Shown here piece by piece: positions 7,615 to 14,564 of a stretch of 40,319 nt of DNA. The notes under the pieces are model-generated. The model had not been told where the DNA came from and searched no databases. It was given only the letters and a program-made list of their open reading frames with translations. The stretch's first letter is position 1; each line of letters starts with the position of its first letter. Both the position numbers and the translations under genes were made by a program. This DNA is from a virus, in the IMG/VR virus record IMGVR_UViG_3300027865_000019, positions 1-40,319 of that record, one strand, 5' to 3'.

Positions 7615-7738
7615 AGATTAGATGGGGGTTAATTTCAATTAAGATTATTAACCCCCTGTAAGACTGCTGGTAACAATGTTTACATCTGTTATTACATCTG
7701 TTCGTCAAATGCCATTGCATGTAAAACTCTGCTTTCAT
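7580..7738 (-). pseudogene. Truncated radical SAM protein (N-terminal stub)
   Basis: 52 residues. The first 24 include LTNRCNNRCKHCYQ, an exact CxxxCxxC signature (Cys15, Cys19, Cys22), which binds the 4Fe-4S cluster in radical SAM enzymes. The preceding MQWH is also typical of the first strand in SPASM-type members. After Cys22 the sequence turns into unrelated hydrophobic residues and stops, where a full enzyme would need at least about 200 more. A good Shine-Dalgarno (GGAG, 7 bases before the ATG) is present, unusual for this genome. A 10-bp perfect inverted repeat starts about 25 bp after the signature. Probably a decayed or recombined gene; an expressed iron-sulfur-binding peptide is a remote alternative. 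Confidence 0.6.
7624..7656. repeat. Perfect inverted repeat, strong hairpin
   Basis: GGGGGTTAAT (7624-7633) and ATTAACCCCC (7647-7656), loop of 13. The stem is strong but neither side is followed by a T-run, so it is not a classical terminator. It lies within the 3' half of the radical-SAM stub and may mark the junction at which that gene was cut. Confidence 0.7.
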
Positions 7739-7763
7739 TTTATTTCTCCTTCATAAAGTGATA

Positions 7764-8129
7764 TTAACTGAAAAATATTAATTGAAAATTCTTTAATATA
7801 TCTGCACACAAATCAATATCAGAATCTCCTATATGCACATGACTACCATAATATCTTTTTAATTTTTTGTAAATTGTACTTCTTTCCCAGTTATTCTCTT
7901 TCCATAATGGATCAATTTTTGCATGTACCTTTTTTCTCCACTCTCTTAATTCTCCATCAGCCATCGTTCCTAGAGGTTTTTTAGAATTATTATGGCAACC
8001 AACATAAGCATTGCAATCTTCACAATAATAACACATATAAGATTTACCATAATTTCTACCGTAAATCACTTTATTCTCGCACCATTTGGCTTCTTTTTCA
8101 CAATAAGGACAAAAGATTGGTTTTTTCAT
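7764..8129 (-). CDS. DUF3268-like zinc-finger protein
   Basis: 121 residues. CPYC at residues 7-10 and CEDCNAYVGCH around 36-46 form the zinc ribbon. PLGTMADGELREWRKKVHAKIDPLW and a C-terminal HVHIGDSDIDLC match the family of phage and bacterial zinc-finger proteins known as DUF3268, whose function is unknown. It is an early-region gene, probably nucleic-acid related. It follows a small membrane-protein gene in the leftward operon. Confidence 0.75.
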   Translation of the reverse strand: MKKPIFCPYCEKEAKWCENKVIYGRNYGKSYMCYYCEDCNAYVGCHNNSKKPLGTMADGELREWRKKVHAKIDPLWKENNWERSTIYKKLKRYYGSHVHIGDSDIDLCADILKNFQLIFFS

Positions 8130-8134
8130 ATTCT

Positions 8135-8311
8135 TTAATTAATTATATATTGAAAAACAAAGATTAAAGCGATTAAAATTAAAACTATTATCCCAAAAAG
8201 AATTGAAGTATCAATCATCATTATAATTGAAAGAGGAAATATAAAGAATAAATAAAAAGTTAAAAATATAAATATGTGTGCGATTCTTTCTCTTTTTCGT
8301 TGTTTATTCAT
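8135..8311 (-). CDS. Small two-helix membrane protein
   Basis: 58 residues: basic start (MNKQRKRERIAH), hydrophobic helix IFIFLTFYLFFIFPLSIIMM, a short turn, and a second helix SILFGIIVLILIALIFVF. Its ATG overlaps the stop of the upstream zinc-finger ORF (ATGAATAA), so the two are coupled. Function unknown. Confidence 0.6.
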   Translation of the reverse strand: MNKQRKRERIAHIFIFLTFYLFFIFPLSIIMMIDTSILFGIIVLILIALIFVFQYIIN

Positions 8312-8444
8312 CTTCTTTTAAGTTAGTAATAACCACCATCATATTATTATCCCATTTTCTCCTATGAATACCACAGGAATACCATGTTTCCAAAGGATTA
8401 TCTATTTTATATTTTGCTTTTTTATCACATTTTTTACATTTCAT
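8304..8444 (-). CDS. Small zinc-finger-like protein
   Basis: 46 residues. MKCKKCDKKAKYKID with SCGIHRRKW gives two cysteine pairs plus His, a likely zinc knuckle. It overlaps the start of the downstream membrane protein. No characterised family recognised. Confidence 0.55.
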   Translation of the reverse strand: MKCKKCDKKAKYKIDNPLETWYSCGIHRRKWDNNMMVVITNLKEDE

Positions 8445-8452
8445 AATAATTT

Positions 8453-8902
8453 TTAATTAATTTTCTCCCCTGTTACTTCTAAAATTCTATGCCAATGTTT
8501 ATGACCTATATCATTGTCAAAATGTTTTATATGTTCATATTTTATATTTTTAAATTTATCTTTTAATAACTCGTTTATTTCTTCTTCTGGTATATGAATT
8601 AAGTGTAAAAAGAATTTACCATTATCTTTTAAGTTATTGTAGATAGAGTCAATAAAAACTTCTTTATTTTTTATTCTGTGTAATACGTAGTTAGAATATA
8701 TTAAGTCAAATGTTCCTCCCCTACCACAAAGAAAAGGTTTGTTTAAATCTGTTCCACTTGATTTTTTGTCTACTCCCCAAACATTCCAACCATCATGCTC
8801 TAAACAAGCTACATCGTACCCTTCACCTTCTCCTAAATCAAGAGCATTAAAACCACAAGTTTTAAATTTTTTGTTTATAAATTGCTTAAGATAAATATTC
8901 AT
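8453..8902 (-). CDS. Class I SAM-dependent methyltransferase
   Basis: 149 residues from the ATG at 8902 (an upstream in-frame start at 8962 would lie inside the HNH gene). Motif I is ALDLGEGEGYD (residues 20-30), a variant of the usual DxGxGxG. GVDKK near 43-47 ends strand two with its acidic residue, and FDLIYSNYVLHRI is motif IV. NNLKDNGKFFLHLIH matches the strand-five region. The substrate is not evident, as there is no DNA-methylase NPPY/DPPY motif. The first residues (MNIYLKQFIN) resemble the tiny ORF at 9383-9430 on the far side of the HNH gene, suggesting that the HNH gene was inserted at this gene's 5' end. The protein is short for the family but the core looks complete. Confidence 0.75.
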   Translation of the reverse strand: MNIYLKQFINKKFKTCGFNALDLGEGEGYDVACLEHDGWNVWGVDKKSSGTDLNKPFLCGRGGTFDLIYSNYVLHRIKNKEVFIDSIYNNLKDNGKFFLHLIHIPEEEINELLKDKFKNIKYEHIKHFDNDIGHKHWHRILEVTGEKIN

Positions 8903-9386
8903 ATTGATAAGTAAATTCTTTATAATATTTTTGTTCCCCTTTTTGTCGTGCTTTAATAGCATCTTCTTCTTTTTTAAATAATCCTAAATTTATACGTTTA
9001 TAGTTTACTTGTATTCGAACTTGCCATTTTTGTGCTGCTTTACTCCAATTATAACCTTTTCTTTTTTTATTCATACAATTTTGGCTATGAGTACAATGCC
9101 TAAGATTTGATTTGCGATTATCTAGTTTATTCGTACTGCGATGGTCAATTTCTAATCCGTCTTTTTTACCTATAATTAATTGATGAAGTTTTATTTTTGT
9201 TTTTTTATTATTATTACAAACATATCCATCACACATTCCCCATTTATATTTTTTAACTTTTTCTAAATCATCTTTGTCGATTAATGCTCTTGCTATTTCT
9301 TTATTTTTAACATTATATAAACATATTTCAAAATATGTTCCACAATCTATCATCTTATTGGGGGTTTTACTACTTCGTTTTTTCAT
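8886..9386 (-). CDS. HNH homing endonuclease with AP2 domain
   Basis: 166 residues, paralogous along most of its length to the HNH protein at 6410-6985. Shared blocks are KVKKYKW, LEIDH (Asp81-His82), LDNRKSNLRHC and the AP2 part GYNWSKAAQKWQVRI and LGLFKKEEDAI. It lacks the N-terminal zinc finger of its paralog. Its 3' end overlaps the methyltransferase start by 17 bp. Upstream is a 15-codon ORF resembling the methyltransferase N-terminus, so it probably invaded that gene. Confidence 0.88.
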   Translation of the reverse strand: MKKRSSKTPNKMIDCGTYFEICLYNVKNKEIARALIDKDDLEKVKKYKWGMCDGYVCNNNKKTKIKLHQLIIGKKDGLEIDHRSTNKLDNRKSNLRHCTHSQNCMNKKRKGYNWSKAAQKWQVRIQVNYKRINLGLFKKEEDAIKARQKGEQKYYKEFTYQYEYLS

Positions 9387-9430
9387 ATTCTTTTATATTG
9401 TTTTATAAATTGTTCTAAGTAGGTGTTCAT
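9383..9430 (-). pseudogene. 15-codon remnant resembling the methyltransferase N-terminus
   Basis: Translates to MNTYLEQFIKQYKRI, against MNIYLKQFINKKFK at the start of the methyltransferase. The differences at DNA level fall mostly in third positions. Its TGA overlaps the HNH start codon and its ATG overlaps the stop of the gene at 9427-9537. Best explained as the original 5' end of the methyltransferase gene, cut off when the HNH gene inserted. The match is short, so chance is possible. Confidence 0.5.
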
Positions 9431-9537
9431 TCGTTTAAATTTTCCCATTTATTAACTTTTTCACAAACCTCCTCAACTTCTTTTGAAGGTTCAACTTTGT
9501 AAGGACATTCTTTTGGGTCTTTTGTTACTTTTTTCAT
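9427..9537 (-). CDS. Small acidic/Lys-rich protein
   Basis: 36 residues with DPKECPYKVEPSKEVEEVCEKV; the two cysteines are 21 residues apart. Coupled to the following ORF by ATGA overlap. No family recognised. Confidence 0.5.
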   Translation of the reverse strand: MKKVTKDPKECPYKVEPSKEVEEVCEKVNKWENLNE

Positions 9538-9539
9538 AT

Positions 9540-9731
9540 TTATTTTAAATTAATTCTTCTATTTATTTCATTGTTAATCATTTCTCCTGATTCTTTGGCT
9601 GGAAAACCCAATAATCTTAATGTTCTGTATGCTTCATCTATTTTGGGGTTTGATGAAAAAGGCATTAGATGTTCTGTTGTTTGTAAACAAGACTGAAAAG
9701 CTGATGAGTTAATTGTTTTTTCTAAATTCAT
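9540..9731 (-). CDS. Small phage protein, unknown
   Basis: 63 residues with SSNPKIDEAYRTLRLLGFPAKESGEMI, a helix-turn arrangement of unknown significance. It follows the leader at 9732-9784 and precedes the ORF at 9427-9537 by two bases. Function unknown. Confidence 0.6.
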   Translation of the reverse strand: MNLEKTINSSAFQSCLQTTEHLMPFSSNPKIDEAYRTLRLLGFPAKESGEMINNEINRRINLK

Positions 9732-9784
9732 ATTATTGTTCTAATATATTCGAATTCTATATTTAAATACGTGAATGTTATATA

Positions 9785-10129
9785 TTAAGGTAATTGATTT
9801 TTAACATTTTGTATAATTTTTTCTAAATATCCTTTATAGAAACTATCAAAATCTTTTGTTGGTTTATTCTGATCCCAATAAACATATAAAACTGCTCTTA
9901 ATCGTTGCCCTGGTGTTTTATCAGATTTAAATTCTTTTGCAAATTCTGGTACTTTAATTTCTTTCTCTTTCATTGGTGATTCTTTAATAGCCACATGACA
10001 ATATTTATTTGCCAACTTGAACAATAATGCAGTATCTTCCTCGCCTAATTCTTGGGTGGCGATTGTAATTTTAAGACTACCGTCTTTTAATGTGCTAATT
10101 TTGTCTAGGATTGATGGAATTTGAAACAT
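9785..10129 (-). CDS. Phage early protein, unknown
   Basis: 114 residues. The start MFQIPSILDKISTLKDGSLKI followed by TQELGEEDTALLFKLANKY, and the later DKTPGQRLRAVLYVYW, have the look of a conserved phage early-protein family, but I cannot name it. One base separates it from the gene upstream. It is probably part of the nucleic-acid block with the SSB-like and nuclease genes. Confidence 0.65.
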   Translation of the reverse strand: MFQIPSILDKISTLKDGSLKITIATQELGEEDTALLFKLANKYCHVAIKESPMKEKEIKVPEFAKEFKSDKTPGQRLRAVLYVYWDQNKPTKDFDSFYKGYLEKIIQNVKNQLP

Positions 10130-10130
10130 A

Positions 10131-10511
10131 TTATTTCATTTGAATTTTAAATAAAACATCTTTAACCGCAACACTAATATCTTCCTCCATAAAATGTTTA
10201 TATAGTTTTTGATTAGTTATATTACACATAGCAAATGATGAATCAAATTCTTCTCGTACAAACTTCTTAACATTTCTTAACCATTCTCTGAATTTGCCTG
10301 TTCCTGGTTCTTTTGAATCCACGAGTGGACATTGATAAAAATATTCATCCTTATGTCCTTTTGTCTTATTCTTTACTTTCCACAAATAACCTACAATTCC
10401 AAATTGTTCAACTTCTATTTCTTCGCCTGATGATAAAAGAATTGGATTAACTGCTTCTCCAGCTTTACATACACGCCATTTGAATTTTGAGAAATCTTTA
10501 TTTTGGGTCAT
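10131..10511 (-). CDS. Phage early protein, unknown
   Basis: 126 residues, beta-rich N-terminus (SKFKWRVCKAGEAVNPIL, then GIVGYLWKVKNKTKG) and helical C-terminus. Its start overlaps the end of the preceding 49-residue ORF by 14 bp. Not recognised; possibly DNA-interacting by context only. Confidence 0.6.
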   Translation of the reverse strand: MTQNKDFSKFKWRVCKAGEAVNPILLSSGEEIEVEQFGIVGYLWKVKNKTKGHKDEYFYQCPLVDSKEPGTGKFREWLRNVKKFVREEFDSSFAMCNITNQKLYKHFMEEDISVAVKDVLFKIQMK

Positions 10512-10647
10512 ACCGATAAATTACTATTAAAAAACCTAAATCTGTATATGAATCCATTATTTTAAAATCACTTATTTGATTTTCATTAATAAAACTCAAC
10601 AAAGCATCATTCGTCAAAAACTTTTTAATTTTCCATTGAATTGCCAT
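10498..10647 (-). CDS. Small phage protein
   Basis: 49 residues: MAIQWKIKKFLTNDALLSFI, then SDFKIMDSYTDLGFLIVIYR. A two-strand, two-helix pattern without recognisable motifs. Overlaps the next gene by 14 bp, which suggests coupling. Confidence 0.55.
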   Translation of the reverse strand: MAIQWKIKKFLTNDALLSFINENQISDFKIMDSYTDLGFLIVIYRYDPK

Positions 10648-10659
10648 ATTTTTATTTAA

Positions 10660-11187
10660 TTACTTACACAATTTAATAATTTCTTTTTTAAATATTTCCA
10701 TTTCTCTTACAGTATTATCCTTTTCAGTAGCAAGAAATTTAGGTATCTTTATCGGACTAACAAATAAACAACTCCGTAAACAACCATCACATTTTATTTG
10801 TAAACCTTGATTTCTTTTTAAGTTTAATCGTCCTGTCTTGTTTACTTGATTTAATATTATTCTTTTAAATTTTAATTTCTTATAAACTTTTTGAAGATAT
10901 TTTTGATAACCCTCTGTTGTTCTCCATTTTGCCGCATGTTTATTAACAATTTCTAAATATCCATCAGTTTCTTTAAATTTTAAATACCATTTTTCCCAAG
11001 CTTTTCTTCTTGTTTGTTTCCGTTTTTGGCTTTTTCCTCTTTCTTTATCCCAACAACTCATACAAAGCCCTCGTCCCTTGTGTTTATGCTTGCCATCTTT
11101 TTTTCTAGTTTCACACCATCGACATTTATCAAATTTCCATGACCATTTATTTGGTGGTATTGGTGCGCACATATTAATCTTGCTCAA
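10660..11187 (-). CDS. Zinc-binding protein, HNH-region-like, unknown
   Basis: 175 residues. The N-terminal region has CRWC and later GRGLCMSCW, a four-cysteine zinc site. A very basic middle (KSQKRKQTRRKAWEKWY) could contact nucleic acid, and a second cysteine pair (CDGC, CLF) lies near residue 135. No HNH catalytic histidine pair is visible, so I do not call it an endonuclease. Function unknown, nucleic-acid binding likely. Confidence 0.55.
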   Translation of the reverse strand: MSKINMCAPIPPNKWSWKFDKCRWCETRKKDGKHKHKGRGLCMSCWDKERGKSQKRKQTRRKAWEKWYLKFKETDGYLEIVNKHAAKWRTTEGYQKYLQKVYKKLKFKRIILNQVNKTGRLNLKRNQGLQIKCDGCLRSCLFVSPIKIPKFLATEKDNTVREMEIFKKEIIKLCK

Positions 11188-11192
11188 TTTTT

Positions 11193-11336
11193 TTAATTAC
11201 TATCTTCTTGTTTTAATTGTTCAAAGTGTTCAGGACAAAGAGATTGTCCGCGATAAATATATTGACCTCTTTCTTCACACATTGTACACCAACTAGACAA
11301 CATTATGTCTTTTGTTCTAATCTCCTGATTTTTCAT
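11193..11336 (-). CDS. Small zinc-finger protein
   Basis: 47 residues. WCTMCEERGQYIYRG with LCPEHFEQL gives a CxxC...CxxH zinc site typical of small phage regulators or RNA-polymerase-binding peptides. Overlaps the start of its operon neighbour by 20 bp. Function unknown. Confidence 0.55.
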   Translation of the reverse strand: MKNQEIRTKDIMLSSWCTMCEERGQYIYRGQSLCPEHFEQLKQEDSN

Positions 11337-11763
11337 ATTTTTTAATTACTTTTTTACAATTATCTATAAGATTTTTAAGAAGCCACTTATCATTAGGATT
11401 AAATGATGTTACTGTCTGTACTTCATCTTTTTGTTTTTTAACTAATTCTATCCAGTCATACAAATCCATAACAACTAATGATTCTTTAAATTCAGGTTCT
11501 TTAGGATTCCTAATCACTAACACTCCAAGATTACCAGATGTTAATTGTCGCTTAGTTTGCTCCCAATCTTTCGGAATATGATATTCAGTAGCATTTTTGG
11601 CTTCTATTTCTATATTAAAATTAGGAATACGAATATCGTTCTTGTCTAATCCTGATCCACTCCCTGCTGTTCTGTAAGCCTTGCTGTCTAAGTTTTCTCG
11701 TAATACTTCAACTAAATGCCGCTCAAATCTATTTCCTTTTGCTTTTGGTGATTTTTTATTCAT
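11317..11763 (-). CDS. PD-(D/E)XK nuclease, Holliday-junction-resolvase-like
   Basis: 148 residues. GNRFERHLVEVLRE supplies the early Glu14. AGSGSGLDKNDIRIPNFNIEIEAKN carries Asp43 and the E-x-K pair Glu54/Lys56, and WEQTKRQL follows with Gln residues. The order Glu, Asp, ExK and the basic/Gly-rich loop match the archaeal Hjc-type and phage resolvase members of this superfamily. It would cut branched DNA during replication or packaging. Encoded in the same operon as the SSB-like protein, which fits a recombination role. Exact substrate is unproven. Confidence 0.7.
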   Translation of the reverse strand: MNKKSPKAKGNRFERHLVEVLRENLDSKAYRTAGSGSGLDKNDIRIPNFNIEIEAKNATEYHIPKDWEQTKRQLTSGNLGVLVIRNPKEPEFKESLVVMDLYDWIELVKKQKDEVQTVTSFNPNDKWLLKNLIDNCKKVIKKYEKSGD

Positions 11764-11764
11764 T

Positions 11765-11908
11765 TTATTTACGTTTAGCTTCTTCTATTAAAATTATCAA
11801 CATACTAATATCTTCATCACATCTACGACAACGATAATTACACCTACCAATTCTTTTAGGATTTTCTGTGTCATGATCTGATAATTCTTTACATTTTTCT
11901 TCTTTCAT
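11765..11908 (-). CDS. Small cysteine-rich protein
   Basis: 47 residues from the ATG at 11908 (a longer frame from 11950 would overlap the upstream gene). GRCNYRCRRCDEDISML contains CxxxCxxC, and with a further Cys near residue 5 could bind zinc. The surrounding residues do not look like a radical SAM enzyme. One base before the resolvase-like gene. Confidence 0.5.
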   Translation of the reverse strand: MKEEKCKELSDHDTENPKRIGRCNYRCRRCDEDISMLIILIEEAKRK

Positions 11909-11909
11909 A

Positions 11910-12077
11910 TTATTTACAATATTTAATTTTATATTGCTCAAATCCTTCAAGCATTATTCCTCTTTGGTCTTTCATTCCTTGGTTGTAAGATTTTTCAATT
12001 ACAATAGAAAAAGTAATACAAACAGCTAAGAATAAAAAGAAAAATAAAATTGTAGTGTAAAAAGTTTTTTTATTCAT
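11910..12077 (-). CDS. Small single-pass membrane protein
   Basis: 55 residues: short basic start (MNKKTFY), hydrophobic helix TILFFFLFLAVCITFSIVI, then a polar tail (EKSYNQGMKDQRG). Resembles phage Rz-like or other small inner-membrane proteins in layout, but no specific family. Overlaps its neighbours by a few bases. Confidence 0.55.
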   Translation of the reverse strand: MNKKTFYTTILFFFLFLAVCITFSIVIEKSYNQGMKDQRGIMLEGFEQYKIKYCK

Positions 12078-12310
12078 AATTCTTTAATATTATTTTTTAT
12101 TTCCTTAATACATTGATTGTAACCAAGATTAAAAGAGTCAGATTCAGAATCAATTTCTTCCTGAATAATCTCATCAATAGATTGTTTTATGGCTTTGGTT
12201 ATAAATTCTTTAATCTGATTAGGTGTTCCACCGCAATATAATTGTCCAAAATCTTTATCTCGACTAACAAATTCTTTATCAAATTCTTTTAATATGGATT
12301 TTATTGGCAT
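12074..12310 (-). CDS. Small acidic helical protein
   Basis: 78 residues from ATG at 12310. A longer frame to 12436 would lie inside the SSB-like gene, so the short start is preferred. Contains TPNQIKEFITKAIKQSIDEII, an amphipathic helix. Unknown function. Confidence 0.6.
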   Translation of the reverse strand: MPIKSILKEFDKEFVSRDKDFGQLYCGGTPNQIKEFITKAIKQSIDEIIQEEIDSESDSFNLGYNQCIKEIKNNIKEL

Positions 12311-12326
12311 GTTAGTGGTGTTAATA

Positions 12327-13067
12327 TTAAAAGGGTGCAGGTGGATTAGTCTTTTCTGGATAACCATTTGTTTGTTCTTTTGAAAATTGAGGAACATTAT
12401 TACCATCTTTATCGAAAGTCGCTGTCTGCCCGACAACTGTCGCAGTATTGGTGTTAGGAGGCTTTGGTATACCTTCTGATGGTTCTAGTTGATAAATAAA
12501 ATTAGCAATATTAATCACTTTATGGAATTCTCCACCTTTAGCATTTTCATCAGAGTATGGACTTATTAATTTTCCATTGGCCACTAACAAGCAAGCATTA
12601 TTTAAAGCATTACACCATCTAATATTTTTTTTTACATCATCACTATTAGTATTGTTTACATTTGTGTTTACTTTTCCTTGAGCATACGGTATTACATTAG
12701 GGTTTATTTGGCTCTGAGGAGCTGTTGGTGGGGTTTGAGGAGGATTTGTGGGTTGTGGAACGTTCTGAGGTTGTGGAGCAGGTAGAGGCAATGAACACGG
12801 TTTTATTCCTGTAATGTTTTTATATGGATATTGAGGGCTTTTAGGGTTAGGTTTCTCTATATAGCTAATCATTACGTTATTTCCATTTCCTCCGTTGGGT
12901 AAGGTTATAAAATTAGTATAAGCTTGTGATTGACTACCATCTTGTTTGTTTTGAAAGAAAGAATAAGAAAGACCGTCTTGATCTTTAATTTTTATTCTTG
13001 TTACACCATTTGAAGTAGTTGACTCTACTCCTGAAATAATGATTTGTTTCTCAATAAAATTTGACAT
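12327..13067 (-). CDS. Single-stranded-DNA-binding-like protein (OB fold, Pro-rich linker)
   Basis: 246 residues. The first about 90 form a beta-barrel pattern (QIIISGVESTTSNGVTRIKI, then YSFFQNK, NNVMISYIEKP, YPYKNITGI) consistent with an OB fold. Residues about 93-120 are Pro/Gln rich (PAPQPQNVPQPTNPPQTPP), the flexible linker seen in many phage SSBs. A helical domain with WCNALNNACLLVANG follows, then a second Pro-rich tail ending PPAPF, reminiscent of the acidic/Phe tail of SSBs though not acidic. It probably protects ssDNA during replication and recruits partners. Location in the nuclease-containing early operon agrees. Confidence 0.6.
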   Translation of the reverse strand: MSNFIEKQIIISGVESTTSNGVTRIKIKDQDGLSYSFFQNKQDGSQSQAYTNFITLPNGGNGNNVMISYIEKPNPKSPQYPYKNITGIKPCSLPLPAPQPQNVPQPTNPPQTPPTAPQSQINPNVIPYAQGKVNTNVNNTNSDDVKKNIRWCNALNNACLLVANGKLISPYSDENAKGGEFHKVINIANFIYQLEPSEGIPKPPNTNTATVVGQTATFDKDGNNVPQFSKEQTNGYPEKTNPPAPF

Positions 13068-13079
13068 AGGTTTATTTTG

Positions 13080-13448
13080 TTATTTATTAAATCTAATCAT
13101 CGGAGATTTTTTAACATCAACACTAACTCCTGTAAATTCCTCTATACCATTTTTAACGTCTTTCTCAAAATCTTTGTTAATCTCTTTATGTTCTGGTATC
13201 ACTTCAATATATTTAACAAGGTTACGAGCTTCTAGAGTTTTTAATACTTCTTCTTTATTGTCATATTTAACAGTTTTTCGCTCCACATAAGATATAGTAG
13301 CAATATCTGTCTTATACTGCGCTAAATTTTCCGACTCCAAAACATTAAATACGTTTTGTCGCTCCTCTTTAATCTTTGTTTCTAATAAAGTTTTCTCTTC
13401 TTCAAGAGTTTTAATCGATTTTAAACTTTCTTCTAATTGATTGTTCAT
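13080..13448 (-). CDS. Coiled-coil early protein, unknown
   Basis: 122 residues: an N-terminal coiled coil (ESLKSIKTLEEEKTLLETKI), then a compact alpha/beta part containing ISYVERKTVKYDNKEEVLKTL. The second part has the look of a conserved phage early-protein family, often beside SSB or recombination genes, but I cannot name it. It ends 12 bp from the SSB-like start. Confidence 0.6.
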   Translation of the reverse strand: MNNQLEESLKSIKTLEEEKTLLETKIKEERQNVFNVLESENLAQYKTDIATISYVERKTVKYDNKEEVLKTLEARNLVKYIEVIPEHKEINKDFEKDVKNGIEEFTGVSVDVKKSPMIRFNK

Positions 13449-13458
13449 AGGTTTATTG

Positions 13459-13614
13459 TTATTTATTATTTAAACTTTTTAATTCATCAGATAAGGTTTT
13501 TTGATTTTTTGGCGTAACCCCACATAGAAAACAGGGTCTGTTTTGTAATTTTTCAGGAAAGGAATTATACCAAGTTTCTGTTTCTTTTATAAAGTTTTTA
13601 AAAATTTCTTTCAT
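13459..13614 (-). CDS. Small protein with CxxC
   Basis: 51 residues: helical start (EIFKNFIKETETWYNSFPEK) followed by RPCFLCGVTPK, half of a zinc knuckle that would need a partner chain. Unknown function. Confidence 0.5.
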   Translation of the reverse strand: MKEIFKNFIKETETWYNSFPEKLQNRPCFLCGVTPKNQKTLSDELKSLNNK

Positions 13615-13630
13615 ATTGTATTATTTTAAA

Positions 13631-13789
13631 TTATTTAAGCTTTAAAAAACTTATTAATATTTTTTTATTATATTTAAGGGTTTCTTCATCTATCCGTGTT
13701 TCCATAAATTCCAGACCTAATGACACGGCATTTGAAACAATATCATCTACACTCCAATCTTTCATCCATTCTTTTTTTAGTTTATCCAT
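13631..13789 (-). CDS. Small helical protein
   Basis: 52 residues: KKEWMKDWSVDDIVSNAVSL, then EFMETRIDEETLKYNKKIL. No motif recognised. It sits in the leftward operon between two small genes. Confidence 0.5.
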   Translation of the reverse strand: MDKLKKEWMKDWSVDDIVSNAVSLGLEFMETRIDEETLKYNKKILISFLKLK

Positions 13790-13847
13790 AAATCTCAAAT
13801 TATTTCTAAATTTAATAATTCCCTAGTGGGGTTAGGATTAAATATTA

Positions 13848-14120
13848 TTACTTACAATTTTCCCACTCAGCATATTGTCTTTTTTCTATTGTCCATTTTC
13901 CGCAAGCAATGCGATTGTTAAAATGAATACATCCATTATCTGCAACTTGATATTCTCCGTCGATAAATTCGTTATTTCCTTTTCCTATAAAATAATCTTT
14001 TTGAGGACAAGGTGGTAAAGTATCAAAATATTTTTTGAATTTATAAACAGCTGAAACTATTATAATAATTGATATTGTTACTCCACAATATTGAGCTAGT
14101 TGTCTTAGTGATGTTTTCAT
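13848..14120 (-). CDS. Membrane-anchored or exported small protein
   Basis: 90 residues. Residues about 14-28 (VTISIIIIVSAVYKF) form a membrane helix or signal anchor. The rest is polar with four cysteines (PPCPQKD, GCIHF, IACGKW, ENCK) that could pair as disulfides outside the cytoplasm. A superinfection-exclusion or envelope role is possible. The HNH gene upstream overlaps its first 80 bp in another frame. Confidence 0.55.
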   Translation of the reverse strand: MKTSLRQLAQYCGVTISIIIIVSAVYKFKKYFDTLPPCPQKDYFIGKGNNEFIDGEYQVADNGCIHFNNRIACGKWTIEKRQYAEWENCK

Positions 14121-14421
14121 ATTTTTCCCTATTCAATAAATGTTTTCTTACAATGTGTACATTTGTTAAATTAATATCATTATTATTTAAAATTAAAGTA
14201 TGTACATATTCATGGCAATAACGACACAATGGTATTAAATCTTTATTTCTTTCTCTAAAAACTGAATAAACAATATGATGTAAATCTATAAAATCACTTT
14301 TATTAGTATCTCCACAACAATAACATATTTTAGGAAATTTACGCCAATACTGTTCTTTACGTCTTTTCCAATATTTAGATTTAATATATTTATTCCATCC
14401 TTTTTTTTTCATTATATCCAT
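14041..14421 (-). CDS. HNH endonuclease
   Basis: 126 residues. ICYCCGDTNKSDFIDLHHIVY gives the first zinc cysteines and the HH pair, and LIPLCRYCHEYVH gives the second cysteine pair and final His, a complete HNH core of the phage/5-methylcytosine-restriction-like type. Basic N-terminus. The last about 25 residues are read from DNA that also encodes the start of the next gene, so the C-terminus may be an overhang acquired by insertion. Confidence 0.82.
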   Translation of the reverse strand: MDIMKKKGWNKYIKSKYWKRRKEQYWRKFPKICYCCGDTNKSDFIDLHHIVYSVFRERNKDLIPLCRYCHEYVHTLILNNNDINLTNVHIVRKHLLNREKYENITKTTSSILWSNNINYYNSFSCL

Positions 14422-14560
14422 ATTTTTCTAAAATTAATTCATTTAATATCTTAGCCATTGATATTTTCTGCTCTTTTTTTTGCCTTCTTAATATACCATG
14501 ACATTTTTTTATAAGCCATACTTGTCGATATTGTTCTAATTCTGGTTCTCTGTACTGCAT
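14390..14560 (-). CDS. Small basic helical protein
   Basis: 56 residues (EPELEQYRQVWLIKKC, then QKKEQKISMAKILNELIL). Starts at 14560, just before a stretch holding TATAAT elements on both strands, and ends inside the HNH gene in another frame after a run of nine A. Unknown; could be a regulator. Confidence 0.5.
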   Translation of the reverse strand: MQYREPELEQYRQVWLIKKCHGILRRQKKEQKISMAKILNELILEKYGYNEKKRME

Positions 14561-14564
14561 ATAT

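Noticed and set aside
11078-11296. 72-residue rightward ORF with hydrophobic stretches
   Set aside because: Antisense to the well-formed zinc-binding gene at 10660-11187 and the small zinc ORF; no leader and composition is that of a shadow frame.
11765-11908. CNYRCRRC as a second radical SAM signature
   Set aside because: The context (short, charged, no preceding strand or following aromatic) is that of a zinc knuckle, and the ORF is only 47 residues.
14390-14421. Programmed frameshift at the run of nine A fusing two leftward ORFs
   Set aside because: The upstream ORF stops cleanly 12 codons later and the HNH ORF has its own ATG; a normal overlap explains the layout.
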